Assembly (NCBI GenBank): GCA_022376465.1
Contig: JACDTU010000002.1
Location: 310,001 to 374,000 of the forward strand
Reading direction: 5' to 3'
DNA: 64,000 bases
Source: Cubamyces lactineus
Taxonomy: Eukaryota; Basidiomycota; Agaricomycetes; Polyporales; Polyporaceae
The stretch's first letter is position 1. Each line of letters opens with the position of its first letter. Both the position numbers and the translations under genes were made by a program. Below the pieces are notes generated by a model. The model did not search any database. It was not told where the DNA came from and was given only the letters and a program-made list of their open reading frames with translations. Of this stretch, positions 40,110-51,907 are shown in pieces.

Positions 40110-43100
40110 TCCGCGGTCCTCCGAACTCCGTACCCCGTGAGGACCGCGTTGACTCCTCCGGTATGGAGATACTCAGGCTCAACGCGTCCGCTCTTTCCGA
40201 CCCCCATGCACTCTTCCTCGACTTGTACTCCGATCCTATCCCAACTCCGTTCCGCGCCCTTATCGACTCCGGTTCCTCCCATTGTTTCATCGACTCCGAT
40301 TTCGCGACTACATATCAACTCCCAACTACCGCCGTAACCCCGCTCCGTCTACAGCTTTTTGACGGTACTTCTAACCACCTGATTACTTCGTTTACCTCAT
40401 TGCCCGTACATTTTCCGTCTGGAGAAGTCCTCAATATAGATTTCTATGTTACTCCGCTCGACAAGTCCGTGTCTGCCGTTCTGGGATACAGCTGGCTCTC
40501 CGCCTACAATCCGTTGATTGACTGGAAGAAGCGCAGCATCCAATTCCGTTCTGCACCCCCGCCGTGTCCTGTTCCTGACACCATGGTACCCCTGCCAGCT
40601 CCGGCTGAGCGTACTCCGTCTACTCCGTCTACTCCGGAACTACCGACTTCTCCTACTCCGACCTCCGTACCCCGGATCTCTCTTGTGAACGCTGCTGCTT
40701 TCGCTCGAGCTTGCAAACTCCCGGGGTCCGCGAGTTATACCCTGAATTTGTCTACTCCGGACTTGGCTATTGCGCGGAGTTCGTCCTTCTCCAACTCTCC
40801 CCCAGACCTCACCGGAGTTCTGGAGGAGTACCATGAGTTTGCGGACGTCTTCAGCAAGACCAAGGCCGACATCCTACCGGAGCATCGCCCCTACGACCTA
40901 AAGATCGACCTGGAAGAAGGGGCTACTCCACCACTCGGACCTATCTACTCCCTCTCAAAACTCGAGCTCGACACGCTTCGGGAGTACATCGACGAGAACC
41001 TCCGATCGGGGTTCATACGTCCGTCCAACTCCCCCTGCGGAGCTCCCGTCCTCTTCGTCAAGAAGAAGGACGGATCTCTTCGCCTTTGCGTGGACTACCG
41101 GGGTTTGAATAAGATCACCCGGAAAGACCGCTACCCCCTTCCTCTTGTCTCGGACTTGCTGGACGCGCCTCGGAAGGCCCAGATCTATACCAAAATTGAC
41201 CTCCGTCACGCCTACAATCTAGTCCGCATAGCTCCCGGAGATGAGTGGAAGACCGCGTTTCGGACCCGCTATGGGTCCTTCGAATGGTTAGTCATGCCTT
41301 TCGGACTTTCTAACGCGCCCGCTGCCTTTCAGCAGTTCGTCAATGACATCTTCGCGGATATGCTCGATGTGTGCGTCATCGTCTACCTGGACGACATCCT
41401 CATCTACTCCGACAACCCCGAGCAACACCGCAAGCACGTCAAAGAGGTACTCCGGCGACTCCGCAAGCACCGGCTTTATGCCCGCGCTGACAAGTGCGAG
41501 TTCCACACCGACTCCGTCGAGTACCTCGGGTACATTCTCTCTCCCACCGGACTTACCATGGCGGAGTCGAAGGTTAAGGCGATCTTGGATTGGCCCGAAC
41601 CCCGGAAGGTCCGCGACATACAGTCGTTCCTGGGGTTCACAAACTTCTATCGACGGTTTATTCCAAACTACTCCGAGATCGTACTACCGCTGACCCGCTT
41701 AACCCGCAAGTCCGTGCCTTGGCACTTCTCCGAGGAATGTCGGAGTTTGTTCAACGCTCTCAAGAAGGCGTTTACGACAGCTCCGGTACTACACCACTGG
41801 ATGCCCGACCGACCCCTCACCGTCGAGACCGACGCCTCGGACTACGCCATCGCCGGCATTCTCTCCCTTACCACCGAGTCCGGTGAACTCCACCCCATTG
41901 CTTTCCACTCCCGCACCTTGACCGGCGCGGAGTTGAACTATGACACTCACGACAAGGAACTCCTCGCGATCTTCGAATGCTTCAAGACCTGGCGGCACTA
42001 CCTCGAAGGTTCGGCAACTCCGATCGACGTTGTCACGGACCACAAGAACTTGGTATACTTCGCGACTACGAAGTGACTAACCTGCCACCAAGCCCGATGG
42101 TCGGAGTTCCTCTCGCAGTTCAACCTCGTAGTCCGGTTCCGGCCAGGTAAGCTTGGAGCGAAGCCCGACGCACTGACATGCCGTTGGGACGTCTACCCAA
42201 AAGAGGGGGGCAGTGACTACTCCGTCGTCGACCCACACAACTACCGACCGGTTTTCACCCAGGAGCAGCTCGCCGCGTCCCTCCAGGCTACCTACCTCTG
42301 ACCCCCCATACTCCGAGCTTCCTTCATCCTCGACTCCGAACAACTCCTCTTGGACATCAAGTCCGCTCAAGCAACCCCGACTCCTGACCCCGAACTATCT
42401 GCCGCACTCAAGCTCGCCTCCGAAGGCAACTCCCGATGGTCCCGAGATGAAGACGGACTACTCCGACTCTCAGGTCGAGTCTATGTCCCGAACTCCGGCG
42501 ACCTCCGCCTTCGTGTACTCCGAGCTTGTCACGATCATCCTACTGCCGGACACTGGGGACAGAACAAGACGCAAGCCCTGGTCCTGCGGGACTACGCCTG
42601 GCCCGGACTTCGACTCTTCGTCCGGGACTACTGTAAGTCCTGTACTACCTGTGCGCGAGCTAAAGTCCCCCGGCATCTTCCCTATGGTACTTTGAAGCAA
42701 CTCCCAATCCCCAAGCGACCCTGGAACTCCATCTCCATGGACCTCATCGAGCAACTCCCGAACTCCGCTGGCTACACCGCGATCCTGGTGGTAGTCGACA
42801 GGCTCACTAAGCAAGGTATATTCATCCCTACCCACGACACGCTTACAGCCTCGGAGCTAGCGGACTTGTTCGTACTCCATGTGTTCTCCAAGCACGGAGT
42901 TCCCTCGCACGTTACCTCCGACCGGGGCTCGGAGTTCGTCTCTCACTTCTTCCGCTCCCTCGGTAAGGCCCTCGACATGCGCCTTCACTTCACCTCCGGT
43001 TACCACCCGGAAGGCGACGGTCAAACCGAGCAGGTTAACCAGACCCTTAAACAGTACCTCCGGATCTACTCGAACTACCAGCAGGACAACTGGTCCCAAC

Positions 43101-43822
43101 TCCTTCCCTTGGTGGAGTTCGCGTACAACAACGCCCCGTCCGCAACTACCGGTATATCCCCGTTCTTCGCGAACAAGGGCTACAACCCCACCATCTCCGT
43201 CTACCCCGAGCGGGACCTCACCTCCGCTCGAGCTCGCGACTACGCTGTCGACCTCGACGAACTTCACACCCAACTCCGACAGCAGATCTCCGAAGCCCAG
43301 GCCCGATACCAAGTACAGGCGGACAAACACCGTCTACCCACGCCGGACTTCAAGGTCGGAGATCAGGTCTATATCCGAGCTCAGCACATCCGGACTACAC
43401 GTCCTTCCAAAAAGTTGTCCGAGAAGTTCTTAGGTCCGTTCACTATCATCGCGCAGGTCGGAACTCACTCCTTCACCCTCCGACTACCGGACTCTATGCG
43501 CGCGGTTCACCCTGTTTTCCATGTCTCACAACTCGAGCCTGCAACTCCGAACACCATCCCCGGCCGTGTCCAAACTCCGCCACCTCCGATCCTGGTGGAC
43601 GGAGAACCGGAGTACGAGATTTCGGAGATACTCGACTCCAAGATTGACTGCTGGCGTCAGAGTTGCCAACTCCTGTACCTAGTCCGATGGGCAGGCTATG
43701 AAGGTACGGATGAAGAAACTTCGTGGATTCTAGCCATGGAGCTTGGACATGCCCAGGAGCTAGTCTCGGACTTCCACGCAGCTTATCTGGACAAGCCCGG
43801 ACCTCTAGCTAGGTTGTCTTGA
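40107..43822 (+). pseudogene. Ty3-B pol: protease, RT, RNase H, integrase, chromodomain
   Basis: It is reached by the -1 slip (the frame is open from 40004). Protease ALIDSGSSHCFID, RT VIVYLDDILIYS, RNase H ETDASDYAIAG. Integrase with HHCC finger (HDHPTAGH, CTTCAR) and catalytic sites in MDLIEQL, TSDRGSEF and GDGQTEQVNQ. The chromodomain is at the end (LVRWAGYEG). Two in-frame TGA codons (42074-42076 between RNase H and its tail, 42299-42301 before integrase) break an otherwise open frame. Nearby CGC codons are also changed to TGC or CAC. Restoring readthrough is not suggested by any signal. It looks like recent CpG damage. Confidence 0.88.
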
Positions 43823-43926
43823 GGTTCACTCACGGAGTTCTCACCAACAGAATTTACTATTCCACTCCACACCCGGACTACAGTTGTCTATCTACGAAGC
43901 CCGAAGTCCGAAGTCCGTAGTCCGTC

Positions 43927-44678
43927 CTACTCCGCCATGTCCATGTCCGCCGGGTCCTCCGGTCCCTTCACCTCCTTTGCACCCTCGCCCTGCTCCTCCT
44001 CCACCTCACCGGACTTGCCCCGCGCGGACTTGTCCGCCAACCCCGTCCCACTCTCCTCCTCCTCCCAGTCCGACCCAGCCACACCCGCCCGCTCCAGCGC
44101 GTCCGCGATCGTGTCCTCCTTGTCCTGTGAGGTGATCTCCAGGATCTCCCGCAGCATAGTACCGAACTCCGTCGCGAGTTCAGACTTGACCGCGTCGCGG
44201 ACGGCCTCGCCGATGGCGGACTTCAGCTCCTTCCGCACGATCTTGGCGATGGCGTCGCCAAGACCCTGGACCTCCTCCCGGATCATCTCCTCCCGCTGCT
44301 CCTCCTCGTCGACCAGGAGGTCGATGACCCGCCCCGCGGTGCGCCGATTGCGCTGCACCGCAACGAGCAGATGCTCGAGCAACTCCCGGTCGGAGAGTCG
44401 CTCCGGGTCGTCGGACCACCGGAGGTCGGACTTCCCAACCTCTGGAAGACCGGAGCTCGCAGACAACCGAGGGCCCGTCGACGAGCCTGCGATGCTCGGG
44501 CCTCGGGCTACGACTGTTCGCGCTGGAGGGTTAATCCCGGGCGGTGCGACGAAGGTCCATCGGACCTCACCTGGCTGTAGCGGCTTCTCCGCTGCCTTCT
44601 CCGCCATCTTCTCCTTCTCCTTTCCCTTGCCCTTCTCCGCCCGCACCTTCTCCGAACTCCGTACTCCGGTGGGCGCGG
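43927..44678 (-). pseudogene. Ty3-B zinc-cluster gene, 3' part (split by Ty3-C)
   Basis: This is the C-terminal part of the gene whose 5' exons lie at 62986-63645. It holds a Lys/Glu-rich start (EKVRAEKGKGKEKEK), a segment with WTFVAPPG, a helical charged region (LLEHLLVAVQRNRR) and an acidic end DMDMAE with stop at 43927. Joined across the insertion the four coding blocks total 1299 nt, exactly 433 codons, so the gene was intact when Ty3-C landed. It lies between pol and the 3' LTR and is transcribed against the element. Confidence 0.7.
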
Positions 44679-45668
44679 TGAAGCGTCTAACCCACCCGTA
44701 AGGGAAGGATACTACTCGGGCCGAGAGCCTTTGTAGGTCGAGGCCTGCTGGCGGGGGAGAGGGGAAAGGACGCGAAGGAGAGGGGAGGTTGGAGTCGGGT
44801 GCCCTGTGACTGGCGCGAACCGTAGCAAAGCCTAGGACCAAAGGGAGTGGGTAGAGAGGGTTGGCTGGCCTTTGCGAAGGACGCGACGCTGGCGAGAGCG
44901 CAGGGAAAGGGTTCGCGGATACACGGGGAAGGAGAAAGGGGGAAGGGGACAAGAGGAGAGGAGCGCGGGCTGTCGATTTCGCAAATGTCGCGGAGTTTCG
45001 CAGGTTTTCGCAACACGCGGTTTCGCAAACTTTTCGCGGGGTCTGTCCTCGTGGCTTCACGCCGTTTCGCAGCTAAGTGGTTTCGCAGATCTTCGCAAGG
45101 TCGTTGCAAGGGTTCGCAGTTCGCAAGGGTTCGCAGTTCGCAGTTCGCAGTTCGCAGTTTCGCAGTTCGCAAGTTCGCAGATTTCGCAAGGTCGTAAATA
45201 TCACAAGTGAGAGACCCTGAGGGTATGGGGGAAGGGCATCTGTGTTGTCTGGCCCTGGGGGCGTGTACTTTACAGAAGGGATCCTGTGCTACAGTCCATC
45301 AGGTCTTGGCAAGACCGTGTGGCCTCGTCGCGAGGCCGGCTCGCCGTGCGGCCTCTCCGCGGCCTCCTATAGGCTCTGATCTACCTCTCGCACCATATGG
45401 CGCCATTCCGCGTCGTTTCCGTCGGCCGATACGGTCCGTAGCCGGGCACAACACGGCCGCGAGGGCGAGGGGAGGGGAGGAGAGACCCACAGGAATCCAA
45501 GCGTGCAGGTGCGAGTGCTCCAGGTATGCGCGAAGGGTCCTGCGGACGTGCGAAGCATCGCGCGAGGTCGCGACTGGCAAAGGAATAGATGGAACCGCTG
45601 CAGAAAAGAGAGGGGGCACCGCAGCGATAGCCCCTTGCTCTGGGTCTGGACCGGCACCATGCGCATCA
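44679..45668 (-). repeat. Ty3-C 3' LTR (990 bp)
   Basis: The plus-strand text starts TGAAGCGTC and ends GCGCATCA. The block 44960-45190 contains about seventeen TTCGCA hexamers, some in direct tandem. Confidence 0.9.
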
Positions 45669-45756
45669 TCTCCCCCTCACTGAGATCTCGACTGTCCCCA
45701 GTCGGTGCGACTATGGGGATTGGATCTGTAGGGGTATATAGCCGGCCCCGTTCTCC

Positions 45757-46385
45757 ATGAGCCCCTGGACTGTGGCGCACTCGATGATGTCCTTGCGGGA
45801 TCTGGAGGTGATCTGCGAAGAACTCCTGCGCACAGTGCGCGAACCAGCCCATACACAAGTCCACCGCTGCCTGGTTGCCCTAGAGGTGATGCGCGAAGAC
45901 TTCCTCCGCAATAGCGATGACTGGCGAACCCGTAGGGAGGAGTGGCAGGCTACCCTTGAGTCGTTCCTTTCCGCCTTTGTATGCTGCCCGCAGCTTTCGC
46001 GTGTGTGCTAGACCTGCTCATACTCGCTTCGCAGGAGACGTTCGCCACCACTGCCGCGAGAAGCGAGGAACTACGGCCTGTCCTTGACCGGTTAGGGCGG
46101 GCCCTCGCTGGGCCTGTCATCGAGCCTTCCTTTGCTCGTGCAGCGCGCCGGCACCTCTACCAGATTGCACGCGGGACTTGTGCAACCAGGACAAACCTGC
46201 TTCGCGCGCGGCTAGACTTGCTTTCGCAGCGGGCTGAAGCCATCCAGGATGTGATCCTCCGCCTCCGTCCTACACCCGCGGGAGACGTGATACGGGTGCG
46301 CGAAGTATTGGAAGGCGTGTCGCGGCTAGAGCGGGAGTGGCTGGAAGAGTCCCTGCGAGGTCTAGACTTGCTGCAGCGCGAGTAA
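45757..46385 (+). CDS. Ty3-C opposite-strand gene 1 (190 aa)
   Basis: Two exons, 45757-45978 and 46035-46385, with GTATGC/CAG borders, join in phase (573 nt). The product is almost wholly helical and charged (Arg, Glu, Leu), with no Cys cluster or membrane span, and ends LDLLQRE. A TATATAG at 45735-45741 precedes it. Because the box is so close, the start may be the ATG at 45784 instead. Family unknown. It could be a coiled-coil partner of gene 2 or of the zinc-cluster protein. The direction is opposite to gag-pol. Confidence 0.55.
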
Positions 46386-46577
46386 AGGGGGAAAGGTGGT
46401 AGGGGATGAGAGGAGCGAACGTCCACGTGTAGGAGGAGCGTGGTGAGCCTCGCGGTAGTTTAGACCGGAGAACTGGGCCTGCGGCGAATACCAGACGAGT
46501 TCATCGATGAGATGCGAGTGATATCTGGTCGTATAAATGCGCGTCCCCAGCGCCCTGATCTCGCGAGCACTCGCGAC

Positions 46578-47218
46578 ATGAACACTCTCCCTGGAATCGC
46601 TGATGCGGTCGCAGGCCTCCGTCTGGAGACTGAGCAGCTCGCGCGCGATCAACTCGAAGCCCAAGTTGCCGAACTGGAGTTCATGCATGAGTCAGAAGGC
46701 TCCGCGCTTGAAGACTGGGTCGCTGCGGTGGAGGAATGTGTCTTTCGCTTGGTATGACCCCCTGTGTATGTCGCAAACCGAGGCCACTAAAACATATCCT
46801 GTAGCGCGCCTTCTTGTCCATCTGCCACGGATCTGGGGGGGTAGAGCCTATATTGCGACGCATCGAAGCTGCCCTTCGCCACGAGAGCCTTGCGCCGGAG
46901 CTACTTGCCAAGTTCCGCGACGGCGCCTTCCTCGCGCAGCAAGATATCGCGCGACTCCAGTACCGCAGCGCGAGGGCTCGCCTAGCCAAGTATCGCGACG
47001 AACTCCAGAGTATGAACCAGGTGCTCTACCGCGCTGGACCTGAACGGTTCATGTCCCTCGCGCGGGCCCAAGACATCATCGTCGCGACCCACCGTCTCTC
47101 GCGCGAAGTGGACTGCGAGCTCGCAGCCTGCGAATCGGACACTGGTGGCGAAGAGAGTACACGCGCACGCCAGAGGCTTCAGGGACGTCTTGCAGACAGG
47201 GGCAACGCTGTGGAGTAG
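46578..47218 (+). CDS. Ty3-C opposite-strand gene 2 (181 aa)
   Basis: Exons 46578-46751 and 46847-47218 join in phase (546 nt, GTATGA/GAG border with AG acceptor). TATAAAT lies at 46533-46539, 39-45 nt before the ATG. The product is highly helical, rich in Glu, Ala, Arg and Leu, with a heptad-like N-terminus (LRLETEQLARDQLEAQVAEL) that suggests a coiled coil. No enzymatic motif. Size and composition resemble gene 1, so the two may be related. Function unknown. Confidence 0.55.
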
Positions 47219-47695
47219 AGCGGCGGAATGGTAGGACTGTGGCCTGGCAGAATAGAGTTTGAGGATGTGAGCTTCTTCCAATTCGCGCGAAAATCCCTGT
47301 TCTTCGCTCGCATGGCCCTCCTCGCGAAGGGACCTTGAATATGTCCCACTGCTAGAACTCCGCCACCATCGGCCAACCCTGCTCCCCAGTCTGCATTGTT
47401 CGCAACGCCAAGGGGGATCGCTCGCGGTACCCCTTTTGTGAGAGGCGCACCGCCACCAGAAGACAATAGAGTTTGCGCGGGTAGCGCCCGTCGCTAGAAA
47501 GGTGTGTGTCAAAGAGAAGCTCGCACAAAGCGCTCGCAGAGTTCGCCGGAGTTGGATTCAGGGTCGCCTAGGCGTGCGAAGGTGCCCGCGGGGAAGACAT
47601 AAAGGTAGGAGGGGGCTGGCGAAGTCCCGCTGCGCTTCCCCCTTGTTCGCACTTTCTTGGGTACTCCCTTCTTGCTCGTCTTGTCCCTCGCCGCT
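47219..47695. other. spacer and 5' region of Ty3-C gene 3
   Basis: No open frame of its own. It contains many CGCGA/TCGCG motifs and a weak TATA-like ACATAAAG near 47608, about 90 nt before the next ATG. Confidence 0.4.
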
Positions 47696-49801
47696 ATGTC
47701 CACTGCTCCCTTTCCTGATCGCGAGGCCATCCGTGCCAGCCGTCAAGCTTTCGACAAGCTCTGGAAGTGCTACCCAGAGGGTAGTGCTGAGGTAGAGGAC
47801 TATGAGAGCGCGACCAGTCAGATCCTCACAGTTTTGGTAAGCCCTGCCTTTAGCGGTCTCCCCCTCCTTGCGCGATTGACCCTTAGGGATAGGAGGAGCT
47901 GCAGAGCGCTGGCGCGAGCCCAGATCTCTTAGAGGAACTAGTGGACCGCATGGTGAAGGCATCCGCAGACGTCGCGGACTCAGAGGTGTGGAAGGGTACT
48001 AGCCGCGAACACGGCCCCTGGCGGCACCCATTGTACCGCGACGGCTTCTATCGGCTCGCGACGGACAGTACGGTTGTGACGCACGAGGTGCGGATCCGCG
48101 AGCAACAGGGTAAGGCGGAGAGCTCCGAGGTCGAAGAGGAGGAGCGCGACGAGTTGGAGGATGATGCCAGTGCTGTGGGCGGCCTGCTGGACACCCGGTA
48201 CGTGCAAAAGGTCCCCACCCCTTCCTCAGCAGGTCGCGCGACCCGCAGCCAGAACAAGGGTAAGGGCAAGGAAAGCGTCAGTCAGGCCTCGCGCGCATCC
48301 GCAAAGCACGATCGCTCCTCTTCTGCTGAGGTGGAAGAAGTCGATGAGGCCCCTAAGGCCAAAACTTCTTCTCGCGCCCCCAAGAAAGCCCGCCGCGAGC
48401 CTCCTGTTCAGCTCCCTGTGGCCTTCGCTCCAGGCGCGAAGCGCGCAAGTCGCGGGGTAAGTCTAAGGCGTCCTGTAGCTCCCGCAAAATCGCTGACTGT
48501 CCTGGCTAGTGCCTCCGCTGCAAGAACAGGGAGTGCATCTTGCACGCGAACCTCCCGAAGTGCGACCACTGCTTCTTCGACCGCAGTGGCTGCTATATTG
48601 AGGGGAACCGGCTGTACGCGGAGTGGTATGACAGCAAGGGGTATGACCGCGGTGAGTGGACTCGGGGTGCACTCGCGAACCTGACTAACAGTGTCCCTCG
48701 GTGTCTCGCAGCCATTCGCGTCGCCGCGGAGACTGCCTCTGAGATTATGGCGCAGCGCAACGTCCGGGAGAGCGACCTGCCCAAGTACGTCAAGGACTAC
48801 CGCAAGGGAGACGTTGGCAGCAAGGAGCCTGAGGTGTGCCAGGCTGCGACACCTTCTCCCGCTACAGGGAGAGTCGCTTCTGGTTCTTCCGCGAAACCGC
48901 GCCCTCGCCCCGTAGGTAAGGCGGCCGAGGGTAAGGCCGTCGCAACTCCTCGGGTGGTTACCCCAGTGGCCGGGTCCTCTTCGCGGCCCAACCGCGCCTT
49001 TGTCTTGGTAAGTTGCCTGTACTAGGTCTCGTCCGCGCGGTGCTAGGCTGATTCCTCCAGTCCCAGGTGACTCCCGCCACTCGTGTTGTGTCGCGCGGGC
49101 ACGACTCTGTGGAGACTCCGAGTAGGCCGTCCGCGAGTGCTGCGAGATCGTTGGTAGCTGACTCTCCGGTAGCAGGTGTGCCGGCAGTCAGCCCTTCGGT
49201 TCCTGAGGTCGCGGCTCCTCGCACGTTGCTCGCTGCGGCATCCGCTGCTGGGGCACTCCCTCGCAACCCCGCGACGCAGCTCTTCGCGCGGGTCCCTCCT
49301 GTCGCGAGCCCCGCCTCTGTCCCGCCACCTACTCTCGCGGCCGATCCTGCTCTGCCTCTTCTCCCTCCCCTGCCGCCTCAGCTGGTGCTGAACCCTGCGC
49401 CAGCTTACCTCACTTCGAGCCCGCCAGGTGTGCAGATGGTTGACGCGTTCTTGGAGGATGAGACCGCACGCTTCCGCCAACTCCTCGGCGGATACCTGCA
49501 GCAGGCTCTTCGCTGGCAGAGCGACCTCCGCGAGGCATACTCCGCTGCTCTGCCCAATGTCACAAACATCGGCGCGCTCCACCTCACTGCCCTCCGCCTT
49601 GAGTGCGACTTCGCGAGTGCGCGCTGCCAGGCGTACGGCGCTATCGCCTCCGACCAGCACCAGCACATCCAGCAGCTGATTGCGGAGCTCGTTCGCCTCA
49701 ACCCGGAGATGTACTCGAATGGCGCGCCGCACCCGGACGGTCCTGAGGGGGGTGCTGGCACTAGCGCAGGCGCCGCCGCGGGCTCCAGCTCGCAGAAGTA
49801 G
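47696..49801 (+). CDS. Ty3-C opposite-strand gene 3, zinc-cluster-like protein (627 aa)
   Basis: Five exons (47696-47836, 47893-48456, 48510-48651, 48712-49007, 49061-49801) total 1884 nt with consistent phases. The N-terminus is helical, and an acidic and then basic Ser-rich linker follows. Exon 3 opens with a cysteine cluster CX2CX4CX8CX2CX6C (CLRCKNREC, CDHCFFDRSGC), a variant of the fungal Zn2Cys6 fold that binds CGG-type DNA sites. After it come a WYDSKGYDRG segment, a Pro/Ala/Ser-rich linker and a helical C-terminal region. A nuclear DNA-binding role is likely by analogy, not shown. It is transcribed against gag-pol and seems intact. Confidence 0.6.
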
Positions 49802-50313
49802 TGGGTGCTCCATCTTCGCATCGCGGACTTGTAGATATTGGTCGCGTACGCAGTTTCTTGGACTCTTGTGCAGCCCCTGCGGCGCTTGGCGCATGGAGAG
49901 GTATGTCGCGAGTACGGTAGTCATCGCCGCGGGTCTCGGTACGATATGCAAGTGGCCCAGTTGATTGTCGCGGACTTGTACACCTGGTTCTTAGGCCCGC
50001 CCTCCTCCTCCTCTGTTTTGCGTTTGGACCTGTTGATAGTTAGTGCCTCTCGCCTGTAGGTATCGTCGCCGCTGTCCAAGGTATATAGAGAAAACTCAAT
50101 AGAAGAAAATTGTACAGCTCGCGAGCCGGTGTGTGTTCAGTATGTGGGCTGCAAGAAGGGGAAGAGGGAGCGTGTGGTTGGTTTCGCGCGAAACTCATAA
50201 GTTCTCAAAGGAATGACTGAAAACGTGCACAGATGAGGTGATGCGATGAAAAGGGATGGGATTTGAGATAGGGAACAATATGTGTACATGTGCGAATATT
50301 GGTAGGAGGGTCG
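49802..50313. other. gap between gene 3 and the end of Ty3-C pol
   Basis: About 500 bp where the two convergent transcription units end. Nothing coding is supported. Confidence 0.45.
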
Positions 50314-51892
50314 CTAGTCGTCTATAGAAACTTCGCTGACTTCTTCGTCGCTCGCCTGGACGTCATCTGGCTTGCGGGTCACCTCAGGTTCTGGGTCGTC
50401 TTCGCCATCGTCTTGCGAGCGGATGAGCTCAGAGAGACGCTTCTCGGAAATGTCGACAAAGTTCGGAGGGAGTGGGATAGCTTTTCGCGCGAGGTAGGGA
50501 ATGAGTCGGAAGGCCGCAATGGCTCTGTGCAAGACCGTACGTAGGCACCTCCGCGGTTTCGCGACACCACAACTAGTGGTCCTGTGTAGCGAGGTCGCAT
50601 CTTGCGGTTGAGGCTCTTCTCGATCTGAGTGTGTCGCATAAGAACCAGTGAGCCTGTGGCGAAGTCGTAGTCGCGGATGGTCGTCGCGTGCTTCTCCTCG
50701 AACTTCTTTGCTGCCGCGACCCTCGCAGAGTAGACGCGAGTATTGAGTTGCGCTAGCTGATCTTGTCGCTTTTGCAGTTCGAGAGCCCTTCGCGCGATGA
50801 GGTCTTCGGTCGCCATAATTCCCTCAGGCGGGGGAAGCAGGTATGTCGCCTCTGCGATGTCCATAGGCAGGACTGGGTGGCATCCTGTGACTGCGAAGTA
50901 CGGCGAGCAACCCATACGCTTGCGAACTGTAACGTGCTCTGCCCAAAAGGCGTAGTGTGCAACTTGCGACCACTTCCGCTGATCGCCACCGCAAGCCTTG
51001 AACAGGATCTGGCGAGTGTCAAAGTGCGAGCGCTCCACAATGCCGTTCGCCTTCGAGTTGTAGGGGCTGATCTTGATGTGGTTCAGGTTGAACCGTCGCT
51101 CGAGTTCGCGCGCGGCGCTAACGAAGGCTGAGCCGTTGTCAGTGACTAGTTCGACTATCGCGCCCCAGCGACAGAGTAGGTCCTGGAACATGAAGTCGCC
51201 TAGAGTCTTCTCGTTCTCTGTGCGGAGCATTCGCCATTCGACCCAGGCGGAGACAGAGCATCGCGCGACCACAATCATAGTGTATCCACCTGAATTGGGC
51301 ATCTTCATAGTGTCGATATGCCAGCGTGTACAGAGGCCTCCAGGCTTCGCGACGGTTGGGGGAATGAGGACTTGGCGGTGCTGTCGCAGCTGACAGAGGT
51401 GACACGTCTTGACATACCAAGTTGCGTCTTCGCCAAGGTTGGGCCACCAGAATCGCTCCGCAATGAGCTGTAGTGTCGCATAACGTCCGCGGTGCCCGAG
51501 CTGGTCGTGTGCTTTGCGCAGGATGTCCAGTCTTCGCTCGCGCCAGACTACCACCTTGTGCCGACCCTGCGGGTCCTTCTTCCATAGCCTCCCTGCGTTG
51601 TCCATGAAGAAGCCTTGCGCATACTTGATGAAGGACTGATACGTGGCGTCCGAGAGCGCTTGCAGCCTCTGAAGGTCCTGCAGCCATGTCGCGACCATGC
51701 GAAGTCTCTCCTCCGCACGCTGAGTTGCTTCAGAATAGGGTAGCTCCTCTGGTCCGTCCGGCTCCTCGATAGTCTGCGCTTCCTCCTCTGACGCGACTCG
51801 AATGGCGGCTCTTGTCGCTGCGCGGCTCGCGCGTGAGGTCTCCTGCGACTCTGGATCCTCGCCTGTCGCTAGGCTTGCCTCTCGACTCGCAT

Positions 51893-51907
51893 CCTCCCCC
51901 TCACTGA
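51893..51907 (-). promoter_or_regulatory. candidate central polypurine tract of Ty3-C
   Basis: TCAGTGAGGGGGAGG (element sense) between RNase H and integrase repeats the 3' polypurine tract at 45670-45683. About 25 nt of upstream sequence (GACAGTCGCGATTTC against GACAGTCGAGATCTC) is also shared. It could start plus-strand synthesis internally. Confidence 0.4.

Noticed and set aside
44150..44701. Plus-strand frame over 43937-44701
   Set aside because: Shadow of the minus-strand zinc-cluster gene, which has splice-consistent partners and a homologue at 36415-37104.
45207..45683. Reading frames within the Ty3-C LTR
   Set aside because: Frames arise from the TTCGCA repeats and are not consistent between the three LTR copies beyond simple sequence identity.
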